Below, in pieces: positions 21,070-32,515 of a stretch of DNA of 64,000 bases (positions within the stretch are counted from its first letter, which is position 1; each line of letters opens with the position of its first letter). The stretch is from the NCBI GenBank assembly GCA_963920525.1, contig OY986438.1, forward strand, positions 184,014,888 through 184,078,887, in the 5' to 3' direction. A program made the translations under genes and the position numbers. A model generated the notes under the pieces. It searched no databases and had not been told where the DNA came from. It saw only the letters and a program-made list of their open reading frames with translations. The DNA comes from Dichetophora obliterata (taxonomy: Eukaryota; Arthropoda; Insecta; Diptera; Sciomyzidae).

Positions 21070-22455
21070 TTTGCATGGTCGAATAAAGAATGTAGTCTCG
21101 TGGGTCATCATTTATAATTCAATTACGTTAAAGAAACTGGCTTTTATGAAATTTTTTGTTAGAAAAGCACCATTTCAGAAATATGTAGTTTAGGTATTTT
21201 AATGAAAAAAATGAACAAAACTCCTAATATGAAAAATTTTAAAAATTTTTTTAGTAGAAAATTTAAGCATAGTCTTGAGTTAAGGGCATCCAATCCCGGG
21301 ATCCTGGACTTTTCTTAGTTCCGACAGTCCCAAGAGGCACAGACAGTGCCTCTACAAAAAACAAATTCTAAAATATTCCTACAAAAAATTCAATGATACT
21401 ACATAAGAAAATATTTATGTGTTTTTAAAAAACTTTAAAATAAAAACCTTTTTAAAACTGTCTGTACAAAATAACACAATAAGCCTTACTAATAGTCATT
21501 TTAATGTCGACTCTAATAGCCCTTTTCTGGCAAAGTAACAATTGTTATCCAGTATTTTTAATATTTCTATGTGTTTGTTGTAATTTTTTGATTTCAAACA
21601 AAATTTGATTGCCAAAGCGTTTCGAAATTGGATGCCCTACTGGAGTTATTGTGTGCAAAAACCGAAATACGGACACTAAAGTTGCAGCTTTTCAAATTTA
21701 ACTTTTTTTTAGATTCTCAAAATGCTCTTTTCTGGCCTATGGAACATAAAAAAAACTGGAAAACATACTTCTCACTCGGAATGACTTGAATAATTCCTTA
21801 AAAAATATTTTTGATTTATTTTCAAAAACTTTTGGAATTACAGGGTTGTTACGGTGCTAGAAAAAAGTCTTTTAAACATTCATGTAATTTTAAAAACAAT
21901 CCTAGAAGTAATAATCATATATTTCCTTATTTTAAATAAAAATAACGATTTAAGTTATATGATAATGAGCAAATAAATAAAATTAAATACTTATTTTTAA
22001 GATCATGTTAAGAAGAGCTAAAACTATTTTTGATGCTATTATTACTGTATAATATGTTGTGATAAAAAAACAATTTAGTTATTATAAGTTATGCACCAAT
22101 GCCTTTAAAAATTAAGATTAAGAATTTACTTTTGAATATTTCTGACAAACGTTAAATTTGTAAAACATGCTTAACAACAAATTTTAACACAAAAATAGAA
22201 GTTGCGTGTTACTCTCTCCCCCTCCCCCATGCTGTTTTATATCTGGTTCAACATCTTACGCGCCTTCCTGCTCACTTTCGTTATTCAGGGAATATTGCTT
22301 AAAACTAAAAAACCTTAATAAATTTTTAGTAATAAAAAACACCAAATAGTTGGGGAAACTTACGGTTCTCGATTAAATTTGAGGTGTTTAACCACATTGG
22401 TGGTGATTCCACTTGTTTTATATAAATTTGTTGGTGGCATTTAATTTTCTTTGTA
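21070..22455. other. AT-rich sequence with one partial MITE
   Basis: No gene could be supported. The left end of MITE family 2 is recognisable at about 21516-21606 (AATAGCCCTTTTCTGGCAAA, then AACAATTGTTA and TATGTGTTTGTTGTAATTTT). A short patch at 21285-21350 with CCAATCCCGGGATCC is GC-richer and unassigned. Confidence 0.5.
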
Positions 22456-22859
22456 TAATGATGCAGCGCCGTACACAAGGGAGGTTTTGGGGGTTCAAAC
22501 CCCACAGAGATCCGTTATATTAATAAAAATGAATGCATTTCAGCAATTATTTCATTGAATCACTTTAATATGTTCTAAAAAACTTAACAAGTCATATACT
22601 GAAGTTGCGTTTACGTGTAAAAGTCTGTGTTCTGAGTCGACTTGTCTAAACAACAATAGTGAAAACCAATGTATAGTTATTTTTCGGATCAAACGTGATA
22701 CATTAAAAATTGTTATCACTACCCTTAATATCGGCAGTTGTAGATGATGCCAACATAGAAACATATAAATACTAAAAAATCTTTATAATTCAAGAGATTT
22801 AAAAGTATACTTAAGCCACCAACAGATTATTTTTTATTTTCCCTCGAGCGGTTCTCGAA

Positions 22860-23085
22860 AATTTAAATTTCAGCACCCATGGTTTTGTCGCTGGAGTTCG
22901 TTGGCTTACTCCAAATATGCAAATGGATCCTATTGTAAGTTCTGCGTTTTCTTTAGCTCTACTTATGGCGGCGTTGCATCACAGTCTCTTCGTAATTTTC
23001 GGCACAACAAAAAATGTTTGTATAATAAAATTTTCAGTCCCTTTTATTGGGACTACTTTATAGTCAAGAGTATTTTTTCCAATTA
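22860..23085 (+). pseudogene. hAT transposase fragment with TTF-type zinc finger
   Basis: The translation HPWFCRWSSLAYSKYANGSY followed by CKFCVFFSSTYGGVASQSL matches the N-terminal TTF-type finger of hAT-derived, ZMYM1-like proteins (H-W..-WL-YS...-YC-xC-x-F). It breaks after NFRHNKKC. The BED-like N-terminus, catalytic core and dimerisation domain are not seen, probably lost by deletion and insertion. Confidence 0.75.
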
Positions 23086-23094
23086 ACTTTCGAA

Positions 23095-24254
23095 TTAAAG
23101 ATGTGAGTCTAAGCCTGGTTTAATTTTTAAGGAATGTTTAAGTTACTCATGAGTTTTTCGAAATAGATCTTACAATTTTGATTTTTCAATGTTGATTGTT
23201 TCGTTGATGTGGTTTTTTTTTTTTGGTTTTTATGATTTATGAAGTTTGTGTTATATTTAAATATTTGAGAGAAATATAATATAGTTCTCATCTGTAAAAT
23301 TTCCTAAAACATACATCCGTAAATCAATGGGCGAGAACCATTTGAGCGGATGTGCATTAGGGTGCATCGTATTTTTTTTTAAATTCACTTCTTATAGCAT
23401 TTTGCTGGTGCTTTAACTCATAGATATGAAATCTGTGCAAGAAAAAGGTCTGCAATTGATTTATTCAGGTGGCGCCATGCCTTAGAATGTCCGCATATCT
23501 TAAAAATTCGATTTTTTCGTTGATGTTTGATAAATATTGATCTCTATAAAAGCAAATGCACTTAAGATCAGTGAAATAATTTCTTTATTACTGTAGTATA
23601 TGTAGACTATGTGAAAATAACCGAAATCATAAATATAAATGCAATTCTATTTTTCAGGACGATTTTTTGAACAGATTTTAGAAAAATCATGAGAATATCA
23701 CACTTTCTGAAAGAGTGAGCTAAAAAAGTGATGTTTTTAGTATATGTTTTAGCAGTATCATTTAACACCTTCAATTTAAGAGCTTTTAAAGGTCCCTAAG
23801 TGCTCTGGAATCAGCGTTATAGTATTTTTAAGATTTTGTTATTCTAGAGTTTGCAGATCTTTGAACGCACATTTTTCATATCTGGATATTTCAGATCAAG
23901 TGTTAAGTGCGTAGAAAGTACGATTTAAGATATTTTATCAATTTAAAAGCAACATTTCTGAATTAAAATTTTTTAATTTCACTCTTATAGTAAATATATA
24001 GATTATTATGATAATTGATTACACGGTGCTACAGTAGAAATGTACTTTTACTCTTTTTCAATTGACATAGTCTAGGTTATAGGTCAGGTCAAGTACAATA
24101 CGAAACCATATTTGAAATTTTTAATACACCCCCAAAATTTAACTTAACCGTTAAAAAACCGATTTAATGGTACTTGACACATTAAGCAATCAGCAACTCA
24201 GCAGCTTAGCAATTTTTCAACCAATTTTCGATTTAAAAACGGTTGTGGAAATGT
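23095..24254. other. Interior of the hAT element, no coding recognised
   Basis: AT-rich sequence with no recognisable transposase remnant. The stretch 23330-23560 contains a GGGTGCATCGTATTTTT motif reminiscent of a repeat end, but no partner was found. Confidence 0.4.
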
Positions 24255-24650
24255 GAAATATATCTAAATGTTTGATAGTTTATATCATTCTTGATTTTAA
24301 ATACAAATTCTTATTGTTTGATAGTATAAAATCGTTTATTGAGCTCGTCAGGTTAGAACAATTAATTGCTCTAATGAATTTTTCCAAAGAAACAACAACA
24401 ACAACATTTTCAATATGAAAAGTAAATCATAACTAGCTGATTTTATTGCAATTTCGGCTCTGCTACAGGCTTCATCAGAAATGTTTGTAGTGCCAGCGGT
24501 AAACGAACCCGAGCCGTGATTGCCGTGCGCAAGCGCATTTAAGCTCACAACTGTCAAACAACTAGAATTTGTATTTAAAATCAAGAATGATTGAAACTAC
24601 CAAATATTTAGAATTTCTATTTAAATCATAGAAAATCAACAAAATAAATA
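24255..24650. mobile_element. MITE family 1, copy with GC-richer centre
   Basis: Shares TTTGTATTTAAAATCAAG, AACTGTCAAACAACTAGAAT and TTAGAACAATTAATTGYTCT with the 57757-57978 copy, and ends in the inverted ATTTAAATCAT element. Unlike that copy it holds about 120 bp of GC-richer sequence (24440-24560, with GAACCCGAGCCGTGATTGCC) that looks foreign to the family. Confidence 0.7.
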
Positions 24651-24947
24651 ACAAGTTCGTATAGAAAACTTTCAGTTATTGTTTTATAATATAGTTATAT
24701 ATAAAAATCTAAACCTCTGCAACGATATCTTTAAATTGAGGATCGTATTAGAAATAATGAAGTTTTTTTCATTTTAGTGAAAATAAATTTAAAAAAATTC
24801 TAAAAAATTTACAAACAACAATAACATTAGCTTTAATCCTCTTTCAAAACTTTTCATTTTTTTTATGAAGATTGGAAGAGGTTTTCCCCGCCTTTAACTT
24901 CTGGCTGGTTATTGTTCTTACAAATTTTACACCAGCTAAAATATTAA

Positions 24948-25170
24948 GGCCCCTATTATGTATTACAATTCAACTTAAGTTGACTAGATTCAACTAATTT
25001 TTTTTCTCATAATTTATTACATACATTCCAGTTGAACTATGTTGTTTGAAAATTCTTAAAAGATTAAGGCAAACTACATGGTTCAACTAAAATAAATGTA
25101 ATACGTTATATGAAAAAAATTTAGTTGAATCTAGTCAACTTAAGTTGAGTTATTTTACATAATAGGGGCC
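24948..25170. mobile_element. MITE with TAA duplication (Harbinger-like)
   Basis: GGCCCCTATTATGTATTACA is inverted at the right end, with a long further match TTAAGTTGACTAGATTCAAC. TAA flanks both sides (24945-24947 and 25171-25173). The 3-bp TAA duplication and GGCCCC-type ends suggest a PIF/Harbinger-type MITE, 223 bp long. Confidence 0.85.
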
Positions 25171-25439
25171 TAAAAAAATTATGATTTTTTTGAGGTTTTT
25201 GCAAAATGGTTTTAGAGCGGTTATCGTAACAGCCAAAATATTTTAAAAATCGTTATAAGATAGACCAAGATTGAATTTTAGAGAGGTACAAATGAAGCAA
25301 TCCCCGCATCAGTCGAGGCACCTTAATATACATATATAGGTTAGGTTACGTTAAACCGGATGCCTTCGTGAAGGCTCACATAGACCAATTCAGGTCCTTA
25401 GTGGTACCGGTAGTGATCAAAAGGAACCTTTGTGTTTGT

Positions 25440-25859
25440 TTAAAAGTCTTTAAAGATTTGCGTTGAGTTCGCAAACCTTAGGTGGGACTCTCGAGACACC
25501 CTGGCTACATCTTTAAGCGACGGGAATGTCGATGAGCCTAGGTATTTTAGTCTCGATCTAAGTAGGGCGGGGCATGTGCGTAGTAGGTGCTCCAGGGTCT
25601 CCACTGTGCCCGGTTCCTTGCACTTCCTGCAGTTGTCATCCGTTGTGATGCCAAGCTTCCTCGCGTGGGCTGCCGTCATGCAGAACCTAGTGAGCATGCC
25701 CACTAGTGTCCTGCAATCTTTGCGCGGGCGTGCCAAGATGAACAGAGCTCGTTTTTCGCATTGTGCATTGCTCATGATTTTCGAGATTTTGCACGATGTC
25801 GTATCTCTCCATCTATGATTCAGTGCTAGTGTGGCTCTTCTTTCGAGGTTCCTGTACAA
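25440..25859 (-). pseudogene. Retrotransposon ORF2 C-terminal domain with Cys-His motif
   Basis: The 139-codon frame follows the RNase H frame on the same strand after a stop and short gap. It contains ALFILARPRKDCRTLVGMLT and a CRKCKEPGTVETLEHLLRTC block, the C-x2-C ... H-x4-C knuckle found at the end of R1/LOA/I-type ORF2 proteins after RNase H. It continues the same protein after decay. Confidence 0.8.
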
Positions 25860-25862
25860 CTC

Positions 25863-26633
25863 TTATAGCGGAGTAAGTAAATGTTCTGCGAGTTCTGATT
25901 CCAGCCCGGCACCTTCCTTTGCTAAACCATCTGCCATCTCGTTTCCCTCAATGCCCTGGTGGCTAGGGACCCAGTAGATGCGCACTCTTTTCGAAGCGCA
26001 TAGTGCATCTAGTGCATCTCTGCCAGCCAAGACACTTTTGGACTTGATGCTAGCGGAGCACATGGATTTGATCGCCGCTTGACTGTCAACGAAAATGTTG
26101 ATGTTGAGTGTTGTGTCCATGCTGAGGGCTATCTCAGCAGCCTTCCTTATGGCAAATATTTCCGCCTGAAAGATACTGCAGTGGTTCGGCAGTTTATATG
26201 GCTGCCTTATATTAGGCTCTGCGCAATACACCGCCGCACCTACCACCGTAGGCATTTTGGAGCCGTCGGTAAATATGTTGACCGTTTGCTGTGCTTGTTC
26301 TATTCCTTTGCCCCAGTCATTTGGTCCCAGAAGAGTTCGTGCTTTGGAATTGACTATCGTGCGAGGCACCATGTAGTCCGTGCTTCTAGGTAGATCCTTT
26401 CCGATTGTACAATGTCCAAAATTTTGAATGTGCATGTTGCCTGCTGCCGTAAGGCGTTGTGCCGTTTTTCCGGCTATTAGTTTTGCGTGTATGCCCAGGG
26501 GGTCCATACTTAGAATGGTTTCAAGCGCTTTAGTTGGAGTTGACTTCAGTGCCCCGTGATGCATAGCGCTGCCTGCCGCTGAGTTTTCTCCAAGTGCCTG
26601 AGGAATGTTGATTTGTTCACAGCCGGCCACCAC
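25863..26633 (-). pseudogene. Retrotransposon RNase H domain
   Basis: The 256-codon frame has all four RNase H carboxylates in context: D123 (FTDGSK), E158 (FQAEIFAI), D183 (FVDSQAAI) and D235 (GNEMADGLAKEG), with the WVPSHQGIEGN loop before the last. The N-terminal about 110 residues match the region linking RT and RNase H in R1/LOA-type elements. It was one ORF2 with the frames on either side; the separation is due to frameshifts. Confidence 0.85.
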
Positions 26634-26639
26634 ACAATA

Positions 26640-27330
26640 ATCCCATAGAGTAAAATAGGACGCACTACCGTTACATCCAGTGCATCAGAAAGGGTGAGAG
26701 ACCCCAAGTACAAAGGGATTTCTTCAATTTCGGTGGTATCCACTGTGGTATCTTGTACCTTTTCGTGAACAGAACCAAATCCGTTTTCTCTGCATTAATA
26801 CTAAGACCGACTGAATTTGACCATCTAAGTACATCTTTGAGTGTGCTCTCCATTATGGAGCTTACTGTTGATAGACATTTCCCTACTATAATAATGCTTA
26901 TGTCGTCTGCATAGGCAGTTATCTTCGGGGCTCTAACTGCGAACTTTTCGAGTAGTTCATTAACTACAAGATTCCATAGTAGTGGCGAGAGTACCCCTCC
27001 CTGAGGTGTCCCTCTGCGAGCTTCCCTTACCATGGATTTAGTGCCCCACTCAGCCCGCACCTATCTGCAGCTAAGCAGCTTGTCTAACCATAGGTTTATT
27101 GCCGGTGGTGCCTCTATTGCACGTAATCCACTAAGGATTGCGGTGGTTGATACATTGTTGAATGCACCTGAGATATCTAGAAACGCCCCGAGTGCGTATT
27201 CCTCTGGCTGCTCTTACCTGCCTTCGGTAAGAATACAACTCTCGCTGTCCTCCAAGCCACAGGTACATAGTTTAGCCTGATGCATCCGTTAAATATATTC
27301 TTCAGCCATGGGACGACTCGCGATTCAGCC
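26640..27330 (-). pseudogene. Retrotransposon reverse transcriptase, truncated
   Basis: The minus-strand frames give PVAWRTARVVFLPKAGK, then a broken stretch with LDISGAFNNVSTTAILSGL, then RRGTPQGGVLSPLLWNLVVN (motif B) and ITAYADDISIII (the catalytic YADD), NAEKTDLVLF and a frameshifted end. 5' of VPVAWRTARV nothing remains, so the endonuclease and first RT motifs are lost by 5' truncation. Confidence 0.85.
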
Positions 27331-27504
27331 GTTTGCAACATGGCAGGAATTATATATTATACATATATAATATGTACATAAAAAACTTAACTTTAAAATT
27401 AAATAAAACAAATACTTGTACATTTAAATTTCTAAATTTAAAAAAAATCACCTTAAACCCCCCCCCCATGGGTACATCCTGGCTACGGCTTTGTAATGAT
27501 GCAC

Positions 27505-27645
27505 ATTTTCTTTCGATACTTAATAAAAAGAATCGATACCATCCAATATCGAATAGACTCGAATCATCGAAAAAATACTAGTATCGGAAGAAAACATATC
27601 GATACTCAGAAGTATCGATACGATAGTATGGATACCATTCGTGCT
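27505..27645. repeat. Second cluster of TATCGATA-type palindromes
   Basis: At least six near-copies of ATCGATACC, TATCGATAC or ATCGAAT within 140 bp, just outside the right duplication of the hAT element. Compare 20925-21065. Confidence 0.5.
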
Positions 27646-30011
27646 CCTAGTCATATAGTAAGAAATGAGTTTTAAAGTTACTATGTTTGAATATTTATTC
27701 GAAATTTTAAAGTGTTAGTTCATACAAAAGATACAAATTCCTCTTAAATAAAGATTATACAAATAATTTATTTGTGACCTTATCAAAAGACATTCTACCT
27801 TTTCCAAAAAAGAGTTAAAAGACTTACAAATCTAAGCGTTTATAAGATAAGCTTCGGCTCATAAGCATGGATTTCCATTATTTTAAACTACACGGCGTAT
27901 GAGTAACATTTACAAATTTCAAAACACTTGGAATTATTTCTGGCCTTGAATGTCTTCGACCTGCTGCCGTGCCTGTTGTCTATTAAAAAGTATACAAAGA
28001 TATAAATAAACACACACACACATACAGTCACACAAATATCTTAACCGCAACAACAACGCATACACGTGCATAAAAATGTTGAATTTGCAATGACCTGTCT
28101 CTATCATTCATTTCGTGACTTAATAAATGTTTTGTACCAAAACTTGAACAACTAATTTATAAAGGAGTGGCCAGTGGCTAGGACAAAATATTTACAAAAA
28201 CCAAAAAGAAAAAGCACAACAACCATATAACACAACATTTATTGGCTACAAACTGTCTTCTAATGTCTTTAGCTATATACGTTAGACATACCTACGCAAA
28301 CTATGTGTGCCCTAGTCAAGGAATGCTTGAGCTTATGAGTCCTTTCGTTGTTCTAGTCAGTCTTTTGACTGAATTTTGCACATGTATATGCTAATATTTT
28401 CAGTGAAACCGAAAAAAACCCTGAATGTTCTCAGAAATGCTAACAGAATGAAAGCAATGAAGGTGTTGGTGGATTAAATTTTTGTCATTTCAAAAAAAAA
28501 AAAAAAAAAAAACACGCAACGACCACGGACAAACTTTGACTAGCCAACAGCACATCTAACTATGTATATCTTAATGTAGTCTATATTGCATAGTATATAA
28601 AAGCAAACATATAGACATAAAAAATGTTTCAATTTCTGGCCAACATATACCACAAAACAAAGCATAAAAAATAGGCTTGTCGCTTGCAGGAACGCTAGGT
28701 CAGAAAAGGTGTTAAGCTATGACAGCAGCAAATAGTTAGGCAAAATGGACAAACATAAAATTAGAAAAACGACATCGCCTTCTCGTGCTTCACTGACTAG
28801 ATTTTTTTCATCATTATTACTTTATTATTTGGATATTAAGAAGATTTTATCTCATTCCTAGAAAAGGTTCGTCATATTGATTAATGATGATTACGAAGAA
28901 CCTGATGCAGCCGAGCTAAGAAATATTGTTGAAAGTTTTATGAGCAATTTTATGATTTTTTTTCCACGTATTTTCTGCCTATGATTTATTGGACTTATAC
29001 ATTCGCTGTTGCAAGGAATTAGTAAAACTATTCGTTATTATTATTATAGTAGAAATATTATTTTTTAGAATAAAAATAAAATAAATAATATGCATCGCTT
29101 TTTTGACATAGTATTTTTTAATACTGTGATAAACAATGAAGTAAGTTGAATGAGAGTTCTTATCAACTCACCATTATGTTATATATATGCTAGTATAAAC
29201 TATGCATGAATTCTAATTAATCTTTACTTAATTACAGTTAATTCACGGTTTTAATATTATTTTTTAATTACCACTATTAGCATTTTTAATTAAGTTCTTA
29301 CTGGCAACTGGCAGCAGCTACCACACTTTAATTAATTTCTCTACTAATATCGTCAACTAAATAAAATAATACCGTTAGTCGTGTACGCTCCAGGCGATAG
29401 AATTTCCATTTTAGCTGGTAATAATGGAAAAATGAAATGAAACCAATCTTTATGCCTTCCAGTCGACTAACAATTTATAATTATTGTATATTGCTGGGTC
29501 TGTCCACTTTGCTACCACGTTAGTTGCAAGTTAAATTGATGTGCACTTAAAGCTTTGCAAGAGTGAAAGTGTTTATGCTTAGAAATATTAATGACTGTTT
29601 TGTAGTTGCATTCATTCAAAAAGAATCTTTAAAGCAAAAGCTTAAAAAAACCACAATAAGAAATATCTGTGCATTAATATAACGGATTACATAGAATAAC
29701 AATTACAAAAAAAAAAATTAATCTTAATTACAGTATTCCTTATAACTCGAAAACGCTTAATATTATGTCATTACTAGTTTTTTCATTACATGTCATATTG
29801 TTTTTTTTACAACATTTTGAAAAAATGTCCAAATTATTTTTCATAACAAAAAAATTATTTAAAATGAATAAACAAAAATCGATAAAGTTCCAATTTTTCT
29901 TATTCTGAAATAACTTGGGCCAAACAAATTACTTGTCCAAAAAGAATAATTTTCAAGTTTTAATTTAGCTTTTCTGATGTGAGTGTTGTAGAAAAGGCTA
30001 ATATCGCCATG
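27646..30011. other. No gene recognised; microsatellites only
   Basis: Contains a CA tract (28010-28040), an A21 tract near 28492-28512, and AT-rich sequence without open frames of interest. No inverted-repeat element was noticed. Confidence 0.5.
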
Positions 30012-30013
30012 TA

Positions 30014-31546
30014 CAGTTGTGATCATAAAAATAGCAGCACCTTCCCTCATAATATGAAGTTGTCAATATTTTTTATCAATATTTATTGTCAAGCGTCCCT
30101 AGTAACTTGTTGTTGGCTGCATGAAAGAAACGTTATAACGGTATATCGCTCGCGTTTAGAAACTTAGTGGTTTGTTTTTTAAGAGCTCATTTCATCATGT
30201 TAGCAAGCTGTTCATAATAATAGCAGCAGTAAAACATTCTTTTCATTGTTTCGAGTTTAATAAGTATTTTTTTAAGGGCAAGGTAATAGCTGTTTATTAT
30301 AATTTTAATTTATTAATAAAATCAACTATTTCAAAATTTTGGCAAAAGGGGTCGATCAACACACTGCTCCGAAGAAAAACGGAATTTGATAAAATTGTTG
30401 CGAAAGGATGGAAAAACTTATCGAGAAATTGAAAAAATCGTCTGTAGCTCTTCGAAAATGATATCAAATGCTTTAAAATGGAAAAATAAACGCGAAACAC
30501 GTGGACCAAAATGCGCAACGTCCATCCGCGAAGACCGAAAAATTGTGCAAATGACAAAGCAGGATCCACAAATCAGTTCAAGAAAATTAAAGCAAGACCT
30601 TAAGCTGTCAATTATCTCCGTAACTGTAAGAAGGCGTTTGTTAAAGGCTCAACTCACCGCTAGAAGCTCCGAAAAGTGCCCTTACTAAGCAAAAATCATG
30701 TTGCCAAACGGTTGCAGTTTGCTAAAGCGCACGTGGATTGGCCTTTGGAAAAATGGCGAAATGTTCTTTGGAGCGATGAGAGCTAAATTGTTCTTTATGG
30801 ATCTAAAGGTCGTCGACAGTTTGTCAGAAGACCAGTAAACGCTGCTTATGACCCTAGATACACACTTAAAACAGTCAAGCATGGTGGCGCTAAAATTATG
30901 GTTTGGGCATGTTTCTTCTACCATAGCCAAATATATCCGATAACAGGAATAATGGATCAGTTTATTTATATAAAAATACTCAAAGAAACTATGCTCCTTA
31001 TGCCGAGGAAAATATGCCGCTGAAATGGGTTTACCAGCAGGATAATGACCCGAAGCATATGAGTAAGCGTGTTCGTACGTGGTTTAGGGAGAACAAAGTG
31101 AACTTAATGGAGTGGGCGGCACAGTCACCGGACCTCAACTCAATAGAATATCTTTGGGGTGATGCCAAAGGGATCTATGGGAAACAATTCAAAAAGCCTA
31201 GTAGCAATATCAACTGAGAGATGCCAAAATTTGGTAAATTCTATGCAACGAAGATGTGCTGCAGCCATCCGAAATAGAGACCATGCTACCAAATATTAGC
31301 TGCTAAATGATTTTTATAAGCTTCTTTGAATTTTTTTTTAGATTTTGTTGCACATTAAAGAGTGCTGCTATTTTTCTGAACAACATGAATTTTTATTTTT
31401 TCTTCACAGCAATTCTAATAAATAAGAATATAAGACTTTTTTGTTTGTTGTAGTTTTAAGGCTAGATGCCACTTAACTTACATTAATAGTTTAAATAAAA
31501 ATATAAAAAATAAAGAACAGAACTGCTATTTTTATGAACACAACTG
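30014..31546 (+). mobile_element. Tc1-like element, nearly full length
   Basis: Ends CAGTTGTGATCATAAAAATA (left) and CAGTTGTGTTCATAAAAATA (reverse complement of the right) differ at one base. They are flanked by TA at 30012-30013 and 31547-31548. An additional internal copy of 'CATAATAATAGCAGCAG' at 30208-30228 and 'AGTGCTGCTATTTTTCTGAA' near 31362-31380 suggests IR/DR ends. The transposase is on the plus strand. Confidence 0.9.
30345..31300 (+). pseudogene. Tc1-like DD34E transposase with few lesions
   Basis: Frames 30345-30410 (KGSINTLLRRKTEFDKI), then 30386-30688 after a frameshift (a paired-type helix-turn-helix with DGKTYREIEKIVCSSSKMI and SSRKLKQDLKLSIISVTVRR), then [26 protein letters not shown] followed by one stop, KIMVWACF, and 31014-31217 with VYQQDNDPKHMSKR and SPDLNSIEYLWGDAKG. 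The second Asp and final Glu are 34 residues apart (DD34E). About three frameshifts and one or two stops. All catalytic residues remain in the sequence. Confidence 0.85.
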
Positions 31547-31548
31547 TA

Positions 31549-32124
31549 GGTTGTTAATTGAAAATTAAAACCCATACCGTGAATTTGTAAAGGTCATTGA
31601 ATTTAAAAATTACCTTGAAAACAGACATTTTCACTTACAAATTTTTTTTTATAAAAAATTAATAGCTACACAAATATTCAAAATTTTTAATTTTGTTGGA
31701 GTTTTTACAGCGTGTGGTTCGTACAGTGGTTCTTTATTGATTTTGGTCACGTCCCTTTTTTAATTTCATCTGAAACTAGCTCCCTCTACAAAAATATTTT
31801 TATAAATTCAATAAGTTTTCCTGATTTATATAATAAATTTAAATTAAAAAAAATATTTTTAATACAACTTGAAATACAGATATTCACGAAAATATAATTA
31901 TTAGAAAACAGTAGTCATTAGTTTTTTACAAAGAATATTTCAGTGCACTTTTTTTAAAACAAGTCATAAGACTTAAATTACAAAAATTTAAATATGAGAA
32001 AAAAATATTACGCTAAAAACAATTTAAAAACAAGTTTATATAAAAATGTGTTGGTTTCTGTGACTGTTGGCAAATCTTTTGATCAACTTTTGAAAGTGCA
32101 CACCAGAGATCATTTTTAATATTA
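31549..32124. other. AT-rich sequence, no gene seen
   Basis: No reading frame with a recognisable domain and no inverted repeat between the Tc1-like element and MITE 2b. Confidence 0.45.
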
Positions 32125-32358
32125 ACAGCCCTATTTTGGCAAATTAACAAATTGTTAACCATTTTTTTGAATTTTTCTATGTGTTTGTTGTTTGCAATAC
32201 AAAATTTAAAGCAATCACTAAAAAGCAGTTGTCAATTTTTATCAAAATTTTTTATTTTTGAGCTTCGAATTTTGTTTTGAAATAAAAAAGTTACAACAAA
32301 CACTTAGAAATATTAAAATACTGGTTAACAAAATGTTAATTTGCCGGAATAGGGCTGT
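32125..32358. mobile_element. MITE family 2, copy b
   Basis: ACAGCCCTATTTTGGCAAAT and its inverted counterpart (ending GCCGGAATAGGGCTGT) enclose 234 bp with the same inner inverted blocks as the 14.5-kb copy. It ends about 100 bp left of the piggyBac-like element. Confidence 0.85.
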
Positions 32359-32460
32359 AAGTATTGACCTTTTTTAATGTATATTTAATAGAGCTGAGAG
32401 ACTCAACAAATAGGTATAGAGAAAAATCTGCACTAACCAGAGGACACATTAAACGGTATT

Positions 32461-32515
32461 TTAACCTTCGCTTTACCAAAGACTTTTATATACGTCGTTT
32501 ACCAATACCCACCCG
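32461..32515 (+). repeat. 5' terminal repeat of the piggyBac-like element
   Basis: TTAA, then CCTTCGCTTTACCAA, a spacer, then ACCAATACCCACCCGGGTGA. The inner palindrome CACCCGGGTG is shared by the two copies at the 3' end (with one variant reading CACCCAGGTG). Confidence 0.85.

Larger units (their letters stand above)
25339..27358 (-). mobile_element. Non-LTR retrotransposon with RNase H (R1/LOA/I group)
   Basis: A minus-strand copy, truncated at its 5' side, with RT then RNase H then a zinc-knuckle-like C-terminus. The 3' end on the minus strand reads GGTTTAACGTAACCTAACC. Likely target duplication is ATACATATATA at 25328-25338 and 27359-27369. It lies inside the hAT element. The RNase H after RT puts it in the R1/LOA/I-type clades. 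The upstream part has an internal deletion where NTHSGRF joins LDISGAF. Confidence 0.85.
22464..27493. mobile_element. hAT element (ZMYM/TTF-type) with nested insertions
   Basis: The perfect 8-bp duplication TAATGATG flanks the block (22456-22463 and 27494-27501). Left end CAGCGCCGTACACAAGGGAG and right end CAAAGCCGTAGCCAGGATGT (reverse complement) are hAT-like and are each followed by a run of G then TTYAA. The element has gained family 1 MITE sequence (24255-24650), a TAA-flanked MITE (24948-25170) and a retrotransposon (25339-27358). Only an N-terminal TTF-type transposase fragment remains. Confidence 0.85.

Noticed and set aside
24452..24478. CTGATGA ... GAAA on the minus strand, a hammerhead-like core
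   Set aside because: The segment between the two strings does not form a helix II (AGCC faces AGCC), and no matching helix I or GTC site was found.
26079..26393. Long plus-strand frame opposite the RNase H domain
   Set aside because: Shadow of the minus-strand RNase H coding sequence, without its own motifs.
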